From Pseudonocardia sp. EC080619-01 (GTDB lineage Bacteria; Actinomycetota; Actinomycetes; Mycobacteriales; Pseudonocardiaceae): a stretch of 64,000 nucleotides of DNA. Made by a program: the position numbers and the translations under genes. The stretch is from positions 1,534,501-1,598,500 of the forward strand of contig NZ_CP012184.1 of assembly GCF_001420995.1 (NCBI RefSeq), read 5' to 3'. A model generated the notes under the pieces. The model was not told the DNA's origin. It searched no databases and was given only the letters and a program-made list of their open reading frames with translations. This document shows positions 1 through 8,452 of the stretch, piece by piece; within the stretch, counting starts at the first letter, position 1; each line of letters starts with the position of its first letter.

Positions 1-318
1 GGCCAGACCGGGTCGATCGGCCAGGCCAACTACGCCTCGTCCAAGGCGGGCCTGATCGGTTTCTCGAAGTCCCTCGCGCAGGAGGTCGCCCGCAAGGGCA
101 TCACCGTCAACTGCGTCGCGCCGGGCTTCATCGAGACCGAGATGGTCGCCGCCGTGCCGGAGAAGGCGATGGAGAAGATCCTCGCGAAGATCCCGGTCGG
201 GCGGCTCGGGCAGGCCGACGAGATCGCCCGCGCGGTGTCGTTCCTGGTCGACGACCGCGCCGGCTACGTGACCGGGTCCGTGATCAGCGTCAACGGCGGC
301 CTGGACATGGCCTCCTGA
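1..318 (+). CDS. fabG: 3-oxoacyl-ACP reductase-like short-chain dehydrogenase, C-terminal part (5' truncated by window edge)
   Basis: This is the last 105 residues of a short-chain dehydrogenase/reductase that begins before the window. The catalytic Tyr and Lys are visible in NYASSKAG near the start, followed by the cofactor-side PGFIETEM segment and the usual C-terminal GYVTGSVISVNGGLDM. This matches the FabG type, which uses NADPH to reduce 3-oxoacyl-ACP in fatty acid elongation, a cytosolic step. The family is large and the N-terminal nucleotide-binding part is missing, so a related acyl-CoA or polyketide reductase is possible. It converges with the GH3 gene across a shared hairpin. Confidence 0.85.
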   Translation, partial: GQTGSIGQANYASSKAGLIGFSKSLAQEVARKGITVNCVAPGFIETEMVAAVPEKAMEKILAKIPVGRLGQADEIARAVSFLVDDRAGYVTGSVISVNGGLDMAS

Positions 319-334
319 CCCGTCCCCCCACCGG

Positions 335-365
335 CCGCCCCTGCACCCACCGGGTGCGGGGGCGG
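335..365. terminator. Bidirectional hairpin terminator between convergent genes
   Basis: Arms at 335-348 and 352-365 pair over 14 bases with one T-G wobble and a 3-base loop. The hairpin lies between the stop of the fabG-like gene and the stop of the convergent GH3 gene. There is no clear T tract, as is common in high-GC actinobacteria. Confidence 0.6.
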
Positions 366-370
366 CGGTG

Positions 371-1567
371 TCAGGAGCGGGAGCAGAGGCCCTTCGACTC
401 CAGGACGCGGGCGGTGGCGGCGTCGTTCGCCTCCGGCGTGATCCGGCCTTCGGCGAGGCCCTTCTCGGCGGCGTCGAGCAGCGGGCCGACCGGTGTGACG
501 TTCGAGAACAGCGCGATGTCGGCGCCCGCCGACAGCGCCCGGGTGGTCGCCTCGGCCAGCCCGAACCGGTCGGTGATCGCCTTCATCGCGCCGAGGTCGT
601 CGGTCATGACGACGCCGTCGAACCGGTACTGCTCGCGCAGCAGCCGGTAAGCGGCCGGGTCGACGCTGGTCGGGTTGCCGCCGGTGAGCCCGGGGACCTC
701 CAGGTGCCCGAGCATGACGCCGATCCGGCCGTCGAGCGGCTTGCCGGGCCCCACGAGCGCCGCGTACGGCTTCAGGTCCTTCTGCTCCAGCTCCGCCAGG
801 GGCGGGGTGGTGACCGAGCCCTTGTGCGAGTCGCCGGAGCTGTGGCCGTGCCCGGGGAAGTGCTTGAGCACGCCGTACACGCCCCCGGCCTGCTGGCCCT
901 CGGCCCACGCCTGGGCGTAACGGGTGGCGGTCTCCGGGTCGTCGGAGAACGACCGGTCCCCGATCACCGACGAGCGCGGCTGGTCGGAGGTGTCCACCGA
1001 CGGCGCGAGGTTCCAGGTGACGCCCCGGGCCTTCAGCTGCCCGGCGCGCTCGCGCGCGATCTCCGTGACCTGCTCGGGGGTCCTCGACGCGGCCATCTCC
1101 CGCGCGCTGGGGATGTCGCCGTCGAGGTCGTCGATCCGCTGGACACGGCCGCCCTCCTCGTCGACGGCGACGGCGAGCGGGGTGCGCGAGGCGTCCTGCA
1201 GGGCCTGCATCCGGTTCCCCTGCAGCAGTGCGGTCTCGTTGCCGCCGAGGAACACGCCGCCGACCTGGGACTCCTTCACGATCGCCGCGGCGCCGGCCGG
1301 GTCGGAGGCGTCGACCCCGACCATGAGCCGCTGCGCGAGCCGGTCCCGGGTGGACAGTGCCGCGACCATCGGGACGCAGGTGTCGGCGGGGGCCTGCTCG
1401 ACGCTCGCCGGAGCGGCCTGCGGCTCCGCGGAACCGGGCCCGGGGTCACCACGGTTCGCCGTCAGCACCGGCGTCGTGACGGCCACGGTGCCCGCCGCCA
1501 GCGCGCCCACGACGGCCGCGGTCAGCAGCCCGACACCGCGACGGCGGCGGATGGTTGGTCCTCGCAT
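371..1567 (-). CDS. nagZ: Glycoside hydrolase family 3, NagZ-like beta-N-acetylhexosaminidase, exported or membrane-anchored
   Basis: The 398-residue protein has the GH3 N-terminal barrel only, the NagZ arrangement. The signature KHFPGHGHSSGDSHKG holds the loop His and Asp that act as general acid/base in NagZ, and VMTDDLGAMKA follows in the position of the nucleophile Asp. NagZ enzymes release N-acetylglucosamine from cell-wall fragments during peptidoglycan recycling. An Arg-rich N-terminus followed by a hydrophobic stretch of about 20 residues indicates export or anchoring; no lipobox Cys is seen. I chose ATG 1567 because MRGPTIRRRR directly precedes this segment; a start 15 codons upstream is possible. 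It stands alone between convergent and same-strand neighbours. Confidence 0.85.
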   Translation of the reverse strand: MRGPTIRRRRGVGLLTAAVVGALAAGTVAVTTPVLTANRGDPGPGSAEPQAAPASVEQAPADTCVPMVAALSTRDRLAQRLMVGVDASDPAGAAAIVKESQVGGVFLGGNETALLQGNRMQALQDASRTPLAVAVDEEGGRVQRIDDLDGDIPSAREMAASRTPEQVTEIARERAGQLKARGVTWNLAPSVDTSDQPRSSVIGDRSFSDDPETATRYAQAWAEGQQAGGVYGVLKHFPGHGHSSGDSHKGSVTTPPLAELEQKDLKPYAALVGPGKPLDGRIGVMLGHLEVPGLTGGNPTSVDPAAYRLLREQYRFDGVVMTDDLGAMKAITDRFGLAEATTRALSAGADIALFSNVTPVGPLLDAAEKGLAEGRITPEANDAATARVLESKGLCSRS

Positions 1568-1680
1568 CGCCGACCATCGTGACGCACCGGGCGCCCGCCC
1601 GTGCGGCGACACGGTGGGTGCCGGCGTCCGGTCCGCCAGGACGACGCCACCGAGCGGCGGACGGTCGCCCGGCCGGGTGG

Positions 1681-2676
1681 TCAGCCGACGGCCGGCACGC
1701 GCTCCCCCGCGGGCGGCGGGCCGGGCGGGGTGCCGTCACCGAACGGGCGCCCGCCCAGCTCCTCGCGGCCGTGCGGGGTGAGCCAGCCCGAGGGGTCGGG
1801 GCCGAGCGGCACGACCCCGGACGGGTTCACCGAGGTGTGCACGCCGTAGTAGTGCTGCTTGATCTGCTCGAAGTCGATCGTGTCGCCGAACCCGGGCGTC
1901 CCGAAGAGGTCCCGGGCGTAGGCCCACAGCACCGGCAGCTCGGTCAGCTTGTGCCGGTTCGCCTTGAAGTGGCCGTGGTAGACGGCGTCGAAGCGGACCA
2001 GCGTCACCCACAGCCGGACGTCGGCCTGGGTGATCGTGTCCCCGACCAGGAAGCGACGCGTCGACAGCCGCTCCGACAGCGCGTCGAGGCGCTCCCACAA
2101 CGCGCGGTAGGCCCGCTCGTAGGCGCGCTGCGAGGTGGCGAACCCGCACTTGTAGACGCCGTTGTTGACGTCGTGGAAGATCCCCTCGCCCAGGCTCTCG
2201 ATCTCGTCGCGGTGGGCGGCGGGCCACAGGTCCGGGGCGCCGGGGCGGTGGTGCTCCCGCCACTGGGTGGCCAGGTCGTACTCGAGGTCGGCGTAGGAGT
2301 TGGTCGCGACCGCGCCGGAGCCGACGTCGACCATCGCCGGGACGGTGACGCCGCCGTCGTAGCCGGGGACCGCCGTCTCGTAGGCCTCGCGCAGGTACTC
2401 GATGCCGAGCACCGGGTCGACCCCGCCGGGATCGAGGTGGAAGCGCCAGCTGCGCTCGTCGTGCAGCGGGCCCGCGATGCCCAGCGAGATCGCGTCCTCC
2501 AGGCCGAGGAGCCGCCGGGTGATGATCGCCCGGTTGGCCCACGGGCAGGCCCGTGCCCCGACCAGCCGGTACCGGCCCGCCGCGACCGGCCACGGCGACG
2601 ACCCGTCCGCCGTGATGCGCTCCGCGACCCCGAGGGGCCCGCGTACGAACTCTCCGCTGTCCTGCTCGGTCGCCAT
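1681..2676 (-). CDS. ECM4/YqjG-type glutathionyl-hydroquinone reductase (Xi-class GST family)
   Basis: The 331-residue protein matches the Xi-class glutathione transferases in length and motifs. ACPWANRAII near residue 45 carries the catalytic Cys of the CPWA motif, then a thioredoxin-like half leads into a helical C-terminal domain with GDTITQADVRLWVTLVRFD. These enzymes reductively remove a thiol from conjugated hydroquinones. Actinobacteria use mycothiol in place of glutathione, so the thiol here is probably mycothiol; that is inference. ATG 2676 follows the common start of the family and leaves 62 bp to the divergent acyl-CoA gene, room for two promoters. The longer upstream reading frame looks like antisense noise. 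Confidence 0.85.
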   Translation of the reverse strand: MATEQDSGEFVRGPLGVAERITADGSSPWPVAAGRYRLVGARACPWANRAIITRRLLGLEDAISLGIAGPLHDERSWRFHLDPGGVDPVLGIEYLREAYETAVPGYDGGVTVPAMVDVGSGAVATNSYADLEYDLATQWREHHRPGAPDLWPAAHRDEIESLGEGIFHDVNNGVYKCGFATSQRAYERAYRALWERLDALSERLSTRRFLVGDTITQADVRLWVTLVRFDAVYHGHFKANRHKLTELPVLWAYARDLFGTPGFGDTIDFEQIKQHYYGVHTSVNPSGVVPLGPDPSGWLTPHGREELGGRPFGDGTPPGPPPAGERVPAVG

Positions 2677-2738
2677 GGTCGGTGACGGTAGTGGCGGACA
2701 CACTGCCGTGCAGGTCACGGACATGATCGGATGGCGGC

Positions 2739-3941
2739 ATGACCGACGAGACGGAACGGGCGCTCGACGAGCTGGTGCGCCCCGGCGCCCGGGTCGCGGT
2801 CGCCGACGCGTGCGGCCTGCCCTACGCCCTCGCCGGCCCGCTGAGCCGGGTCGCCGCCCGCCGCCGCGACGACGGCGACGGCGTCCGCCTGGTGCTCGGC
2901 TGGATCCCCGGCCCGGCACCGGACCTCGATCCGGCCGCCTTCGTCGACATCCGCACGGTCGTCGGCGGTCCGGGCGCCCGCGCGCTGCTCGACTCGGGCG
3001 CCGCGCAGCGGGTGCCGGCGCGGCTCTCCGCGGTCCCGGCGCTGCTGGCCGGGCCGCTGCGGCCGGACCTGCTGCTGGCCACCGTCGTCGCCGACGCCGA
3101 CGGCTACCGGTTCGGCGCCGAGTCGTCGTGGATGCGCGGGCTCGCCGACGACGGTGTGCCCGTCGCCGCGGTCGTCTCCGGGACCGCGCCGCACGCCGAG
3201 GCCGGGCCGCCGTTGCCGGACGTCACCGTCGTCGGCCGCGTCGACGGGCCGGCCGGGCTCCCGCACGTCGTGACGGCTCCCCCGCCGACCGACGCCGACC
3301 GGGCGATCGCCGAGCAGGTCGCCGCACTCGTCCCGGCGGGCGCCCGGATCCAGTTCGGGCCCGGTCGCCTGGCCGGGGCGCTGGTCGCCGCCCTGGACGT
3401 CCCGGTGCACGTCGACTCGGGCCTGCTCGCCGACGCGGTCGTCGATCTCGACGAGCGGGGGCTGCTGCTCGGGACCCCGTCGTCGACCGCGCTCTGCGGC
3501 AGCGAGCGGCTGTACTCCTGGGCGGGCGGGCCCGGCCGGTCCGGTGTCGTCCGGCCGATCGAGTACACCCACGACCTGTCGCGGCTGAGCACGGACCCGG
3601 GCCCGCTGGTCGCGCTCAACACCGCGCTGGAGATCGACGTCCACGGGCAGGTCAACGTCGAGGGCGTCGCCGGGTCTGCCGCCGGGATGATCGGCGGCCA
3701 CCCGGACTTCGCGGCCGCGGCGGCACGCGGGCCGGGGCTCTCGGTGATCGCGCTGCCGTCGTCGCACCGGGGTGGGCCGACGCTCGTCGAGCGGCTCGGC
3801 GGGCCGGTCAGCACTCCGTCACACGACGTCGACGTCGTCGTCACCGAACGGGGCACCGCGGACCTGCGTGGCCTGGGCAGGGACGAGCGTCGGCGTGCGC
3901 TCGACGTCCTGTGGAGTGGCACCGCTGGCGCGAACGAGTGA
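2739..3941 (+). CDS. Acetyl-CoA hydrolase/transferase family protein
   Basis: This 400-residue protein belongs to the acetyl-CoA hydrolase/4-hydroxybutyrate CoA-transferase family. The C-terminal domain shows the family block VALNTALEIDVHGQVNVEG and a Gly-rich segment GSAAGMIGGHPDF, and RPIEYTHDLSRL precedes it. Members move CoA between short acids or hydrolyse acyl-CoA. The N-terminal half is more divergent than the C-terminal half, so the substrate cannot be named. It is divergent from the ECM4-like gene and is followed by a 358-base gap before the betaine genes, so it is probably monocistronic. Confidence 0.8.
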   Translation: MTDETERALDELVRPGARVAVADACGLPYALAGPLSRVAARRRDDGDGVRLVLGWIPGPAPDLDPAAFVDIRTVVGGPGARALLDSGAAQRVPARLSAVPALLAGPLRPDLLLATVVADADGYRFGAESSWMRGLADDGVPVAAVVSGTAPHAEAGPPLPDVTVVGRVDGPAGLPHVVTAPPPTDADRAIAEQVAALVPAGARIQFGPGRLAGALVAALDVPVHVDSGLLADAVVDLDERGLLLGTPSSTALCGSERLYSWAGGPGRSGVVRPIEYTHDLSRLSTDPGPLVALNTALEIDVHGQVNVEGVAGSAAGMIGGHPDFAAAAARGPGLSVIALPSSHRGGPTLVERLGGPVSTPSHDVDVVVTERGTADLRGLGRDERRRALDVLWSGTAGANE

Positions 3942-4299
3942 ACCTCGAATCCATGGCGTGAGCGGTATCACACCGTCTCTCCGGGCGCGCGCAGGCTCCA
4001 CGGGCCCTCCGGTCGCGGTGCGCGACCTCACCGCGGACTCCGGGCGCACCCCGGGCGCGTCCCCGCGATCGACGACCGGCGAACGACACTGGTGGGAGCG
4101 CGGGTTCCGCACCCCACCACGAGGCCCGGAAACATGCTCGTAATGTGAGGAAACCCACGCCTGATCGGGCGTGAGTTGCGTATAACACAACCTCGGCGAG
4201 CGATAAAGCCCCCCGCGCCGGACCCGGACGGACCGGCGGCTCCCGATCTAACGTCGACTCGACCCGCTGCACCCGAACCTTGTCGAGGAGACGCGGTAC
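3942..4299. other. Intergenic region upstream of the glycine betaine synthesis operon
   Basis: No gene is seen here. The second half is less GC-rich than the surroundings. A candidate -10 element TATAAC lies at about 4181-4186 inside GTTGCGTATAACACAAC, a short inverted repeat (GTTG...CAAC), which could be part of the promoter or operator for the methyltransferase genes. No clear -35 hexamer is found at the normal distance. A purine-rich GTCGAGGAGAC lies just before the ATG at 4300 and can serve as ribosome binding site. Confidence 0.35.
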
Positions 4300-5166
4300 A
4301 TGACGGCCGACCACCGCACCGAGAGCGAGCTGCCCGAGCTCGGAAGGACTGTCCAGGAGTTCGGTGACGAACCGACCGAGGTCCGGGAGTCCACCCACTA
4401 CAAGCACGAGTACGTGCAGACGTTCGTCGACAAGTGGGACGAGCTGATCGACTGGCGTGCCCGCTACGAGAGCGAGGGGAAGTTCTTCGTCGAGCAGCTC
4501 CGCAAGCGTGGCGTGAAGAGCGTGCTCGACGTCGCCACCGGCACCGGGTTCCACTCGGTCCGGCTGCTCGAGGAGGGCTTCGACACCGTCTCCGCCGACG
4601 GCAGCGCCGAGATGCTCGCGAAGGCGTTCGACAACGGCATGAAGTACGGCGGGCACATCCTGCGCGTCGTGCAGGCCGACTGGCGCTGGCTCAACCGTGA
4701 CGTGCACGGCGAGTACGACGCGATCATCTGCCTCGGGAACTCGTTCACGCACCTGTTCTCCGAGAAGGACCGCCGCAAGGCGCTCGCCGAGTTCTACGCG
4801 ATGCTCAAGCACGACGGCGTCCTGATCCTGGACCAGCGCAACTACGACTCGATCCTGGACAACGGGTTCTCGTCGAAGCACCAGTACTACTACTGCGGCG
4901 ACGGCGTCGTGGCGGAGCCGGAGCACGTCGACGACGGCCTGGCCCGGTTCCGGTACCAGTTCTCGGACGGCTCCGAGTACCACCTGAACATGTTCCCGCT
5001 GCGCAAGGACTACACGCGCCGCCTCATGCACGAGGTCGGGTTCCAGAAGATCGAGACCTACGGCGACTTCCAGTCGACCTACTCCGACGACGAGCCGGAC
5101 TTCTTCGTCCACATCGCGGAGAAGGCGTACCTGGAAGAGGCCCTCGACGGGGAGGTCCCGGCGTGA
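4300..5166 (+). CDS. gsmT: Glycine/sarcosine N-methyltransferase
   Basis: The 288-residue protein is a class I SAM methyltransferase of the GSMT type. VLDVATGTGFHSVRLLEEGF near residue 75 is SAM motif I, and the family segments YDAIICLGNSFTHLF and DQRNYDSILDNGF follow. GSMT adds methyl groups to glycine to give sarcosine and then dimethylglycine, the first two steps of de novo glycine betaine synthesis in halotolerant actinobacteria and cyanobacteria. The length fits the actinobacterial single-domain form. The stop overlaps the start of the second methyltransferase by four bases (GTGA), so the two are translationally coupled. Methylation is cytosolic and consumes three SAM per betaine made. 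Confidence 0.95.
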   Translation: MTADHRTESELPELGRTVQEFGDEPTEVRESTHYKHEYVQTFVDKWDELIDWRARYESEGKFFVEQLRKRGVKSVLDVATGTGFHSVRLLEEGFDTVSADGSAEMLAKAFDNGMKYGGHILRVVQADWRWLNRDVHGEYDAIICLGNSFTHLFSEKDRRKALAEFYAMLKHDGVLILDQRNYDSILDNGFSSKHQYYYCGDGVVAEPEHVDDGLARFRYQFSDGSEYHLNMFPLRKDYTRRLMHEVGFQKIETYGDFQSTYSDDEPDFFVHIAEKAYLEEALDGEVPA

Positions 5167-5993
5167 CGCAGGCACAGGCCGCGGAGACCACCGCACGGAG
5201 CTACTACGACTCCGAGGACGCCGACAACTTCTACTCCCGGGTCTGGGGCGGCGAGGACATCCACGTCGGCCTCTACGAGACCCCGGACGAGGAGATCGCC
5301 GCCGCGAGCCGGCGGACCGTCGCGCGGATGGGCGAGATCGCGGGCATCACGTCCGGCACCCGGGTCCTCGACCTGGGCTCCGGCTACGGCGGCGCCGCCC
5401 GCCAGCTCGCGCGCAACCTCGGCGCGCACGTGCACTGCCTGAACCTGTCCCCCGTCGAGAACGAGCGCAACGCCCGGCTCACGAAGGAGCAGGGGCTCGA
5501 CGGACTCGTGACGGTGGCGACCGGGACGTTCGAGGACGTGCCCGTCGAGGACGCCTCGGTCGACGTCGTCTGGTCGCAGGACGCGTTCCTGCACTCCGGC
5601 GACCGGGAGACCGTGCTCGGCGAGGTCGCCCGGGTGCTGAAGCCCGGCGGGCAGGTCGTGTTCACCGACCCGATGGCCGTCGACGGGCTCGACCAGTCCT
5701 CGATCCAGCCGATCCTGGACCGCATCCAGCTGGCGACGATGGCGACCCCCGGCTTCTACACCGAGGGGCTCGAGACGCGCGGCTTCACGTCCGTGACGTT
5801 CCACGACCACGCCGCGCAGCTGCCGACGCACTACCGGCGGGTCCGTGAGGAGCTGGTCGCCCGCGAGCAGGAGCTCGCCGCGGCCATCTCCGGCACCTAC
5901 ATCGCGAACATGAAGGCGGGCCTGCAGCACTGGGTGGACGGCGGCAACGCCGGCAAGCTCACCTGGGGCGTCGTGCACGCCGTCAAGGGCTGA
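5163..5993 (+). CDS. sdmT: Sarcosine/dimethylglycine N-methyltransferase
   Basis: The 276-residue protein is the SDMT partner of the preceding gene. RVLDLGSGYGGAARQLARNL is SAM motif I, and DVVWSQDAFLHSGDRE is the post-I acidic segment typical of SDMT. It methylates sarcosine and dimethylglycine to glycine betaine, the compatible solute that protects against salt and drought. GTG 5163 overlaps the upstream stop. A 20-bp perfect hairpin follows the stop by 14 bases, so the pair forms a complete two-gene operon. The window also carries a full betaine breakdown pathway 43 kb away. Confidence 0.95.
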   Translation: MTQAQAAETTARSYYDSEDADNFYSRVWGGEDIHVGLYETPDEEIAAASRRTVARMGEIAGITSGTRVLDLGSGYGGAARQLARNLGAHVHCLNLSPVENERNARLTKEQGLDGLVTVATGTFEDVPVEDASVDVVWSQDAFLHSGDRETVLGEVARVLKPGGQVVFTDPMAVDGLDQSSIQPILDRIQLATMATPGFYTEGLETRGFTSVTFHDHAAQLPTHYRRVREELVAREQELAAAISGTYIANMKAGLQHWVDGGNAGKLTWGVVHAVKG

Positions 5994-6007
5994 GAAGGAC
6001 CGGTACG

Positions 6008-6057
6008 ACGACGAGGGCCCGGCACCCGCCGTGAGCGGGGTGCCGGGCCCTCGTCGT
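6008..6057. terminator. Strong hairpin terminator after the betaine synthesis operon
   Basis: Arms at 6008-6027 and 6038-6057 are perfect 20-base complements around a 10-base loop. It closes the gsmT-sdmT operon and can also serve the convergent small gene that ends at 6084. No T tract follows. Confidence 0.8.
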
Positions 6058-6083
6058 GTCCGTGGCCGGGCGGGGGCCGGTGC

Positions 6084-6293
6084 TCAGTCGTCCTGCTCGT
6101 CCTCCTGACCGCCGCCCTGGTCGTCGTCCTGGTCGTCCTGGTCGTCGCCGTCGTCGTCGCCCTGCTGCTGCTCCTGCTGCTGGCCGGGAGCGGGCGCGGC
6201 GTCACCGCCACCACAGGCACCGGCGGTCGTGAACACGAGGGCGAGCGCGGCGAGGACGCCGAGCGCCGCCCGGGACAGGGTTGTACGTCGCAT
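6084..6293 (-). CDS. Small exported acidic protein, putative lipoprotein
   Basis: This 69-residue product starts MRRTTLSRAALGVLAALALVF-like: a twin-Arg charged start, then a hydrophobic core, then TTAGAC with a single Cys at residue 27. After the Cys the chain is almost only Gly, Gln, Asp and Glu and runs to the end without any folded domain. This looks like a secreted or lipid-anchored acidic peptide; the lipobox is weak because the -3 residue is Ala rather than Leu. The coding strand is set by the signal-like N-terminus. I do not recognise the family. The low-complexity tail could bind cations or act as a disordered surface polymer; that is speculation. Confidence 0.55.
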   Translation of the reverse strand: MRRTTLSRAALGVLAALALVFTTAGACGGGDAAPAPGQQQEQQQGDDDGDDQDDQDDDQGGGQEDEQDD

Positions 6294-6333
6294 GGGTCCG
6301 AGTGTTCCAGGATTGTCCGGAACGCCGGGCGGC

Positions 6334-7233
6334 TCAGGACGTGAGGAACGTCCTGAGCTCGGCCAGGACGTCGGCGGGCCGCTCGTCGACGAGGAAGTGC
6401 CCGGCACCGGCGAGCCCCCGCCCGGTGACGAGACCCGGCTCGACCGCCTCGCGGCGCCACACGTCGAGCGGGCTCTCGGCGTTCGCGCCGACGACCCCGG
6501 CACCGCCCCAGAGGACGAGCGCGGGGGCGCCGATCCGCTGCCCGATCGCGACCGACGCGGCGTCGTGCTCCAGGTCGATCGACGCGCCGGCCCGGTAGTC
6601 CTCCAGCATCGCGTGCCGCGCCGCGGGATCGGCGAACGCGCGCTCGTAGGACGCCAGCGCCTCCGGGGGGTGCGCGTCCAGCCCGGAGCCCCAGCCGCCC
6701 AGCAGCGAGTGCAGGTAGGCGATCGGGTCCCCGGCGATGAGGCGCTCCGGGACGTCGGCGGGCTGGATGAACAGGAACCAGTGGTAGTACGCCGTCGCCA
6801 GCGCGCGGTCCACGTGCCCGTAGACGTACGCGGTCGGCAGGATGTCGAGCAGCGCGGCGCGGGTGACCGCGGCCGGGTGGTCGAGCAGCATCCGGTGCGT
6901 GACCCGCGCGCCGCGGTCGTGCCCGGCGACGGCGAACTCGTCGAACCCGAGCTCGGCCATCACCGCGACCTGGTCGCCCGCCATCGCGCGGAACGAGTAG
7001 CCGAGGTGGTCCGCACCGGACTCCGGGCGGCCGGACTCCCCGTACCCGCGCAGGTCGGTGCAGACGACGGTGTGGTCGCGGGCCAGTTCCTCGGCGACCG
7101 GCGCCCACATCGCGTGGGTCTGCGGGAAGCCGTGCAGCAGCAGGACGGGCGGGCCGTCGCCGCCGCGCACCCCGTGGACGGGTACGCGGTCCGGGCCGAC
7201 GGTCAGGTCGAAGGTGGTGAAATCGCCGAACAC
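6334..7233 (-). CDS. Alpha/beta hydrolase, haloacetate (fluoroacetate) dehalogenase-like
   Basis: The 299-residue alpha/beta-hydrolase has the oxyanion HGFPQTHAMW segment near residue 33, the nucleophile Asp in AGHDRGARVTHRM, and the catalytic His in GAGHFLVDE near the end. The block ATAYYHWFLFIQP and the later EDYRAGASIDLEHD match haloacetate dehalogenases, where a His-Trp pair and a Tyr hold the halide. Such enzymes hydrolyse C-F or C-Cl bonds of haloacetates. An epoxide hydrolase role is the main alternative, though the HW plus DYRAG combination favours the dehalogenase. Its start overlaps the end of gtrA by 31 bases, so the two are probably cotranscribed. Confidence 0.78.
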   Translation of the reverse strand: MFGDFTTFDLTVGPDRVPVHGVRGGDGPPVLLLHGFPQTHAMWAPVAEELARDHTVVCTDLRGYGESGRPESGADHLGYSFRAMAGDQVAVMAELGFDEFAVAGHDRGARVTHRMLLDHPAAVTRAALLDILPTAYVYGHVDRALATAYYHWFLFIQPADVPERLIAGDPIAYLHSLLGGWGSGLDAHPPEALASYERAFADPAARHAMLEDYRAGASIDLEHDAASVAIGQRIGAPALVLWGGAGVVGANAESPLDVWRREAVEPGLVTGRGLAGAGHFLVDERPADVLAELRTFLTS

Positions 7234-7790
7234 TCCTCGGCTCCTTCCGGGTGGTGGATCGGGTCACCGGCGCGTCCCCCGTGGACGTCGAACACCCAGA
7301 ACCGCAGCACCGCGAACCGCAGCAGCCCGCCCGCGACGCTCGCCAGCGCCACCGCGGTGGCCTCCTCGGCGGGCGTCGGGCGGACGAGGATCCACTCCAG
7401 ACCGATCAGCACGGTGGAGGTGTAGGTCGCGTAGAAGGCGACCGTGCCGACGTCCTGCACCCACTCGCGGAGCCGGTGCGCGCGGGCGCCGCCGAAGGCG
7501 AAGCGCCGGTTCGCCTCGGTGGACACCGCGGTGGTCAGGACGAGCGCGACGAGGTTGGCCGGGACCGCGTCCAGCCACGGCCGGACGAGCAGGAACAGTG
7601 CCGCGTTCAGCGCGGTCGCGCCGCCGCCGATCACCGCGTAGCGGGCCAGCTGGACGGCGAGCGGGTGGCGGGCGCCGAGCCGGCGGGCGGCCGCGCGGAT
7701 CCGGGCACCGCCGGGCGCACCGGCCCGAGCCGTCCCGCCCTCCCCCGGTCCCGGGGTGGATGCTGCGTCCACCGGCCCTCCCACGGACAT
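7203..7790 (-). CDS. GtrA family membrane protein
   Basis: The 195-residue protein has an Ala/Gly-rich N-terminus and then the GtrA fold of four membrane helices. The first helix follows QLARYAVIGGGATALNAALF, and the conserved STEANRRFAFGG loop sits between helices 2 and 3. A late segment FAVLRFWVFDVHG closes the domain. GtrA-like proteins are thought to help flip lipid-linked sugars for cell-envelope glycans. ATG 7790 gives the start just before the charged linker. It lies 83 bp downstream of pcaG on the same strand and overlaps the hydrolase gene, with no obvious functional link to aromatic breakdown. Confidence 0.85.
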   Translation of the reverse strand: MSVGGPVDAASTPGPGEGGTARAGAPGGARIRAAARRLGARHPLAVQLARYAVIGGGATALNAALFLLVRPWLDAVPANLVALVLTTAVSTEANRRFAFGGARAHRLREWVQDVGTVAFYATYTSTVLIGLEWILVRPTPAEEATAVALASVAGGLLRFAVLRFWVFDVHGGRAGDPIHHPEGAEECSAISPPST

Positions 7791-7873
7791 CCTCACGAGG
7801 ATCTTCGCAGGGACTACCCGGCCCGGACGAGACGAATCGGCGGGACGTGTGACACAGCCACCCGTCCGGACGC

Positions 7874-8452
7874 TCAGATCCGCAGGAACACCGTCTCGCC
7901 CGCGCCCTGGAGCCGGATGTCGAACCGGTAGCGGCCGGCGCCCTCGGCGACCGCGACCAGGGTGTCGCGCCGCTCGGCGGGCACCACCGCCAGCAGCGGG
8001 TCTGCGGCGTTGGCCTCGGCGAAGCAGGGGAAGTAGATCCGGGTCACGACGCGGTCGAGCAGCCCGCGGGCGAACACCGAGACGTCGAGGTGCGGGGCCT
8101 CGGACACGCCGTCCTCGCCGGGGACGGGCAGCGCACCGGGCAGCACGGTGCGCAGGCTCCAGCAGCCGTCGTCGCCGGTGGGGACGCGGCCGAACCCGCG
8201 GAACCCGGCCACCGCGGGCCTCCGCGCGCCGCGGGGGTCGTCGGGGTGGTCGAAGCGTCCGTCCGGGTCGGCCTGCCAGGTCTCGATCAGGGCGTCGACG
8301 ACGGGGTCGCCGTCGCCGTCGTGGACGGTGCCGCCGACGGTCACCGCGCCCGGCGTGCCCTCGGGGACGACGTCCGCGCCGTCGGGCCACGGCAGTCCGA
8401 GCGACAGGTAGGGCCCGACGGTCTGGGACGGGGTGGGGTCGTGGCGGCTCAT
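7874..8452 (-). CDS. pcaG: Protocatechuate 3,4-dioxygenase alpha subunit
   Basis: The 192-residue protein is the alpha chain of the intradiol dioxygenase. It opens with the typical TPSQTVGPYLSLGLPWPDG, then VDALIETWQADPDGRFDHP, and ends with the family segment RYRFDIRLQG.GETVFL. The alpha chain is structural; it lacks the iron ligands found in PcaH. The heteromer opens protocatechuate to 3-carboxy-cis,cis-muconate using oxygen. The start overlaps the pcaH stop by four bases, so the subunits are made together. ATG 8452 is the first plausible start and gives normal length. Confidence 0.93.
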   Translation of the reverse strand: MSRHDPTPSQTVGPYLSLGLPWPDGADVVPEGTPGAVTVGGTVHDGDGDPVVDALIETWQADPDGRFDHPDDPRGARRPAVAGFRGFGRVPTGDDGCWSLRTVLPGALPVPGEDGVSEAPHLDVSVFARGLLDRVVTRIYFPCFAEANAADPLLAVVPAERRDTLVAVAEGAGRYRFDIRLQGAGETVFLRI

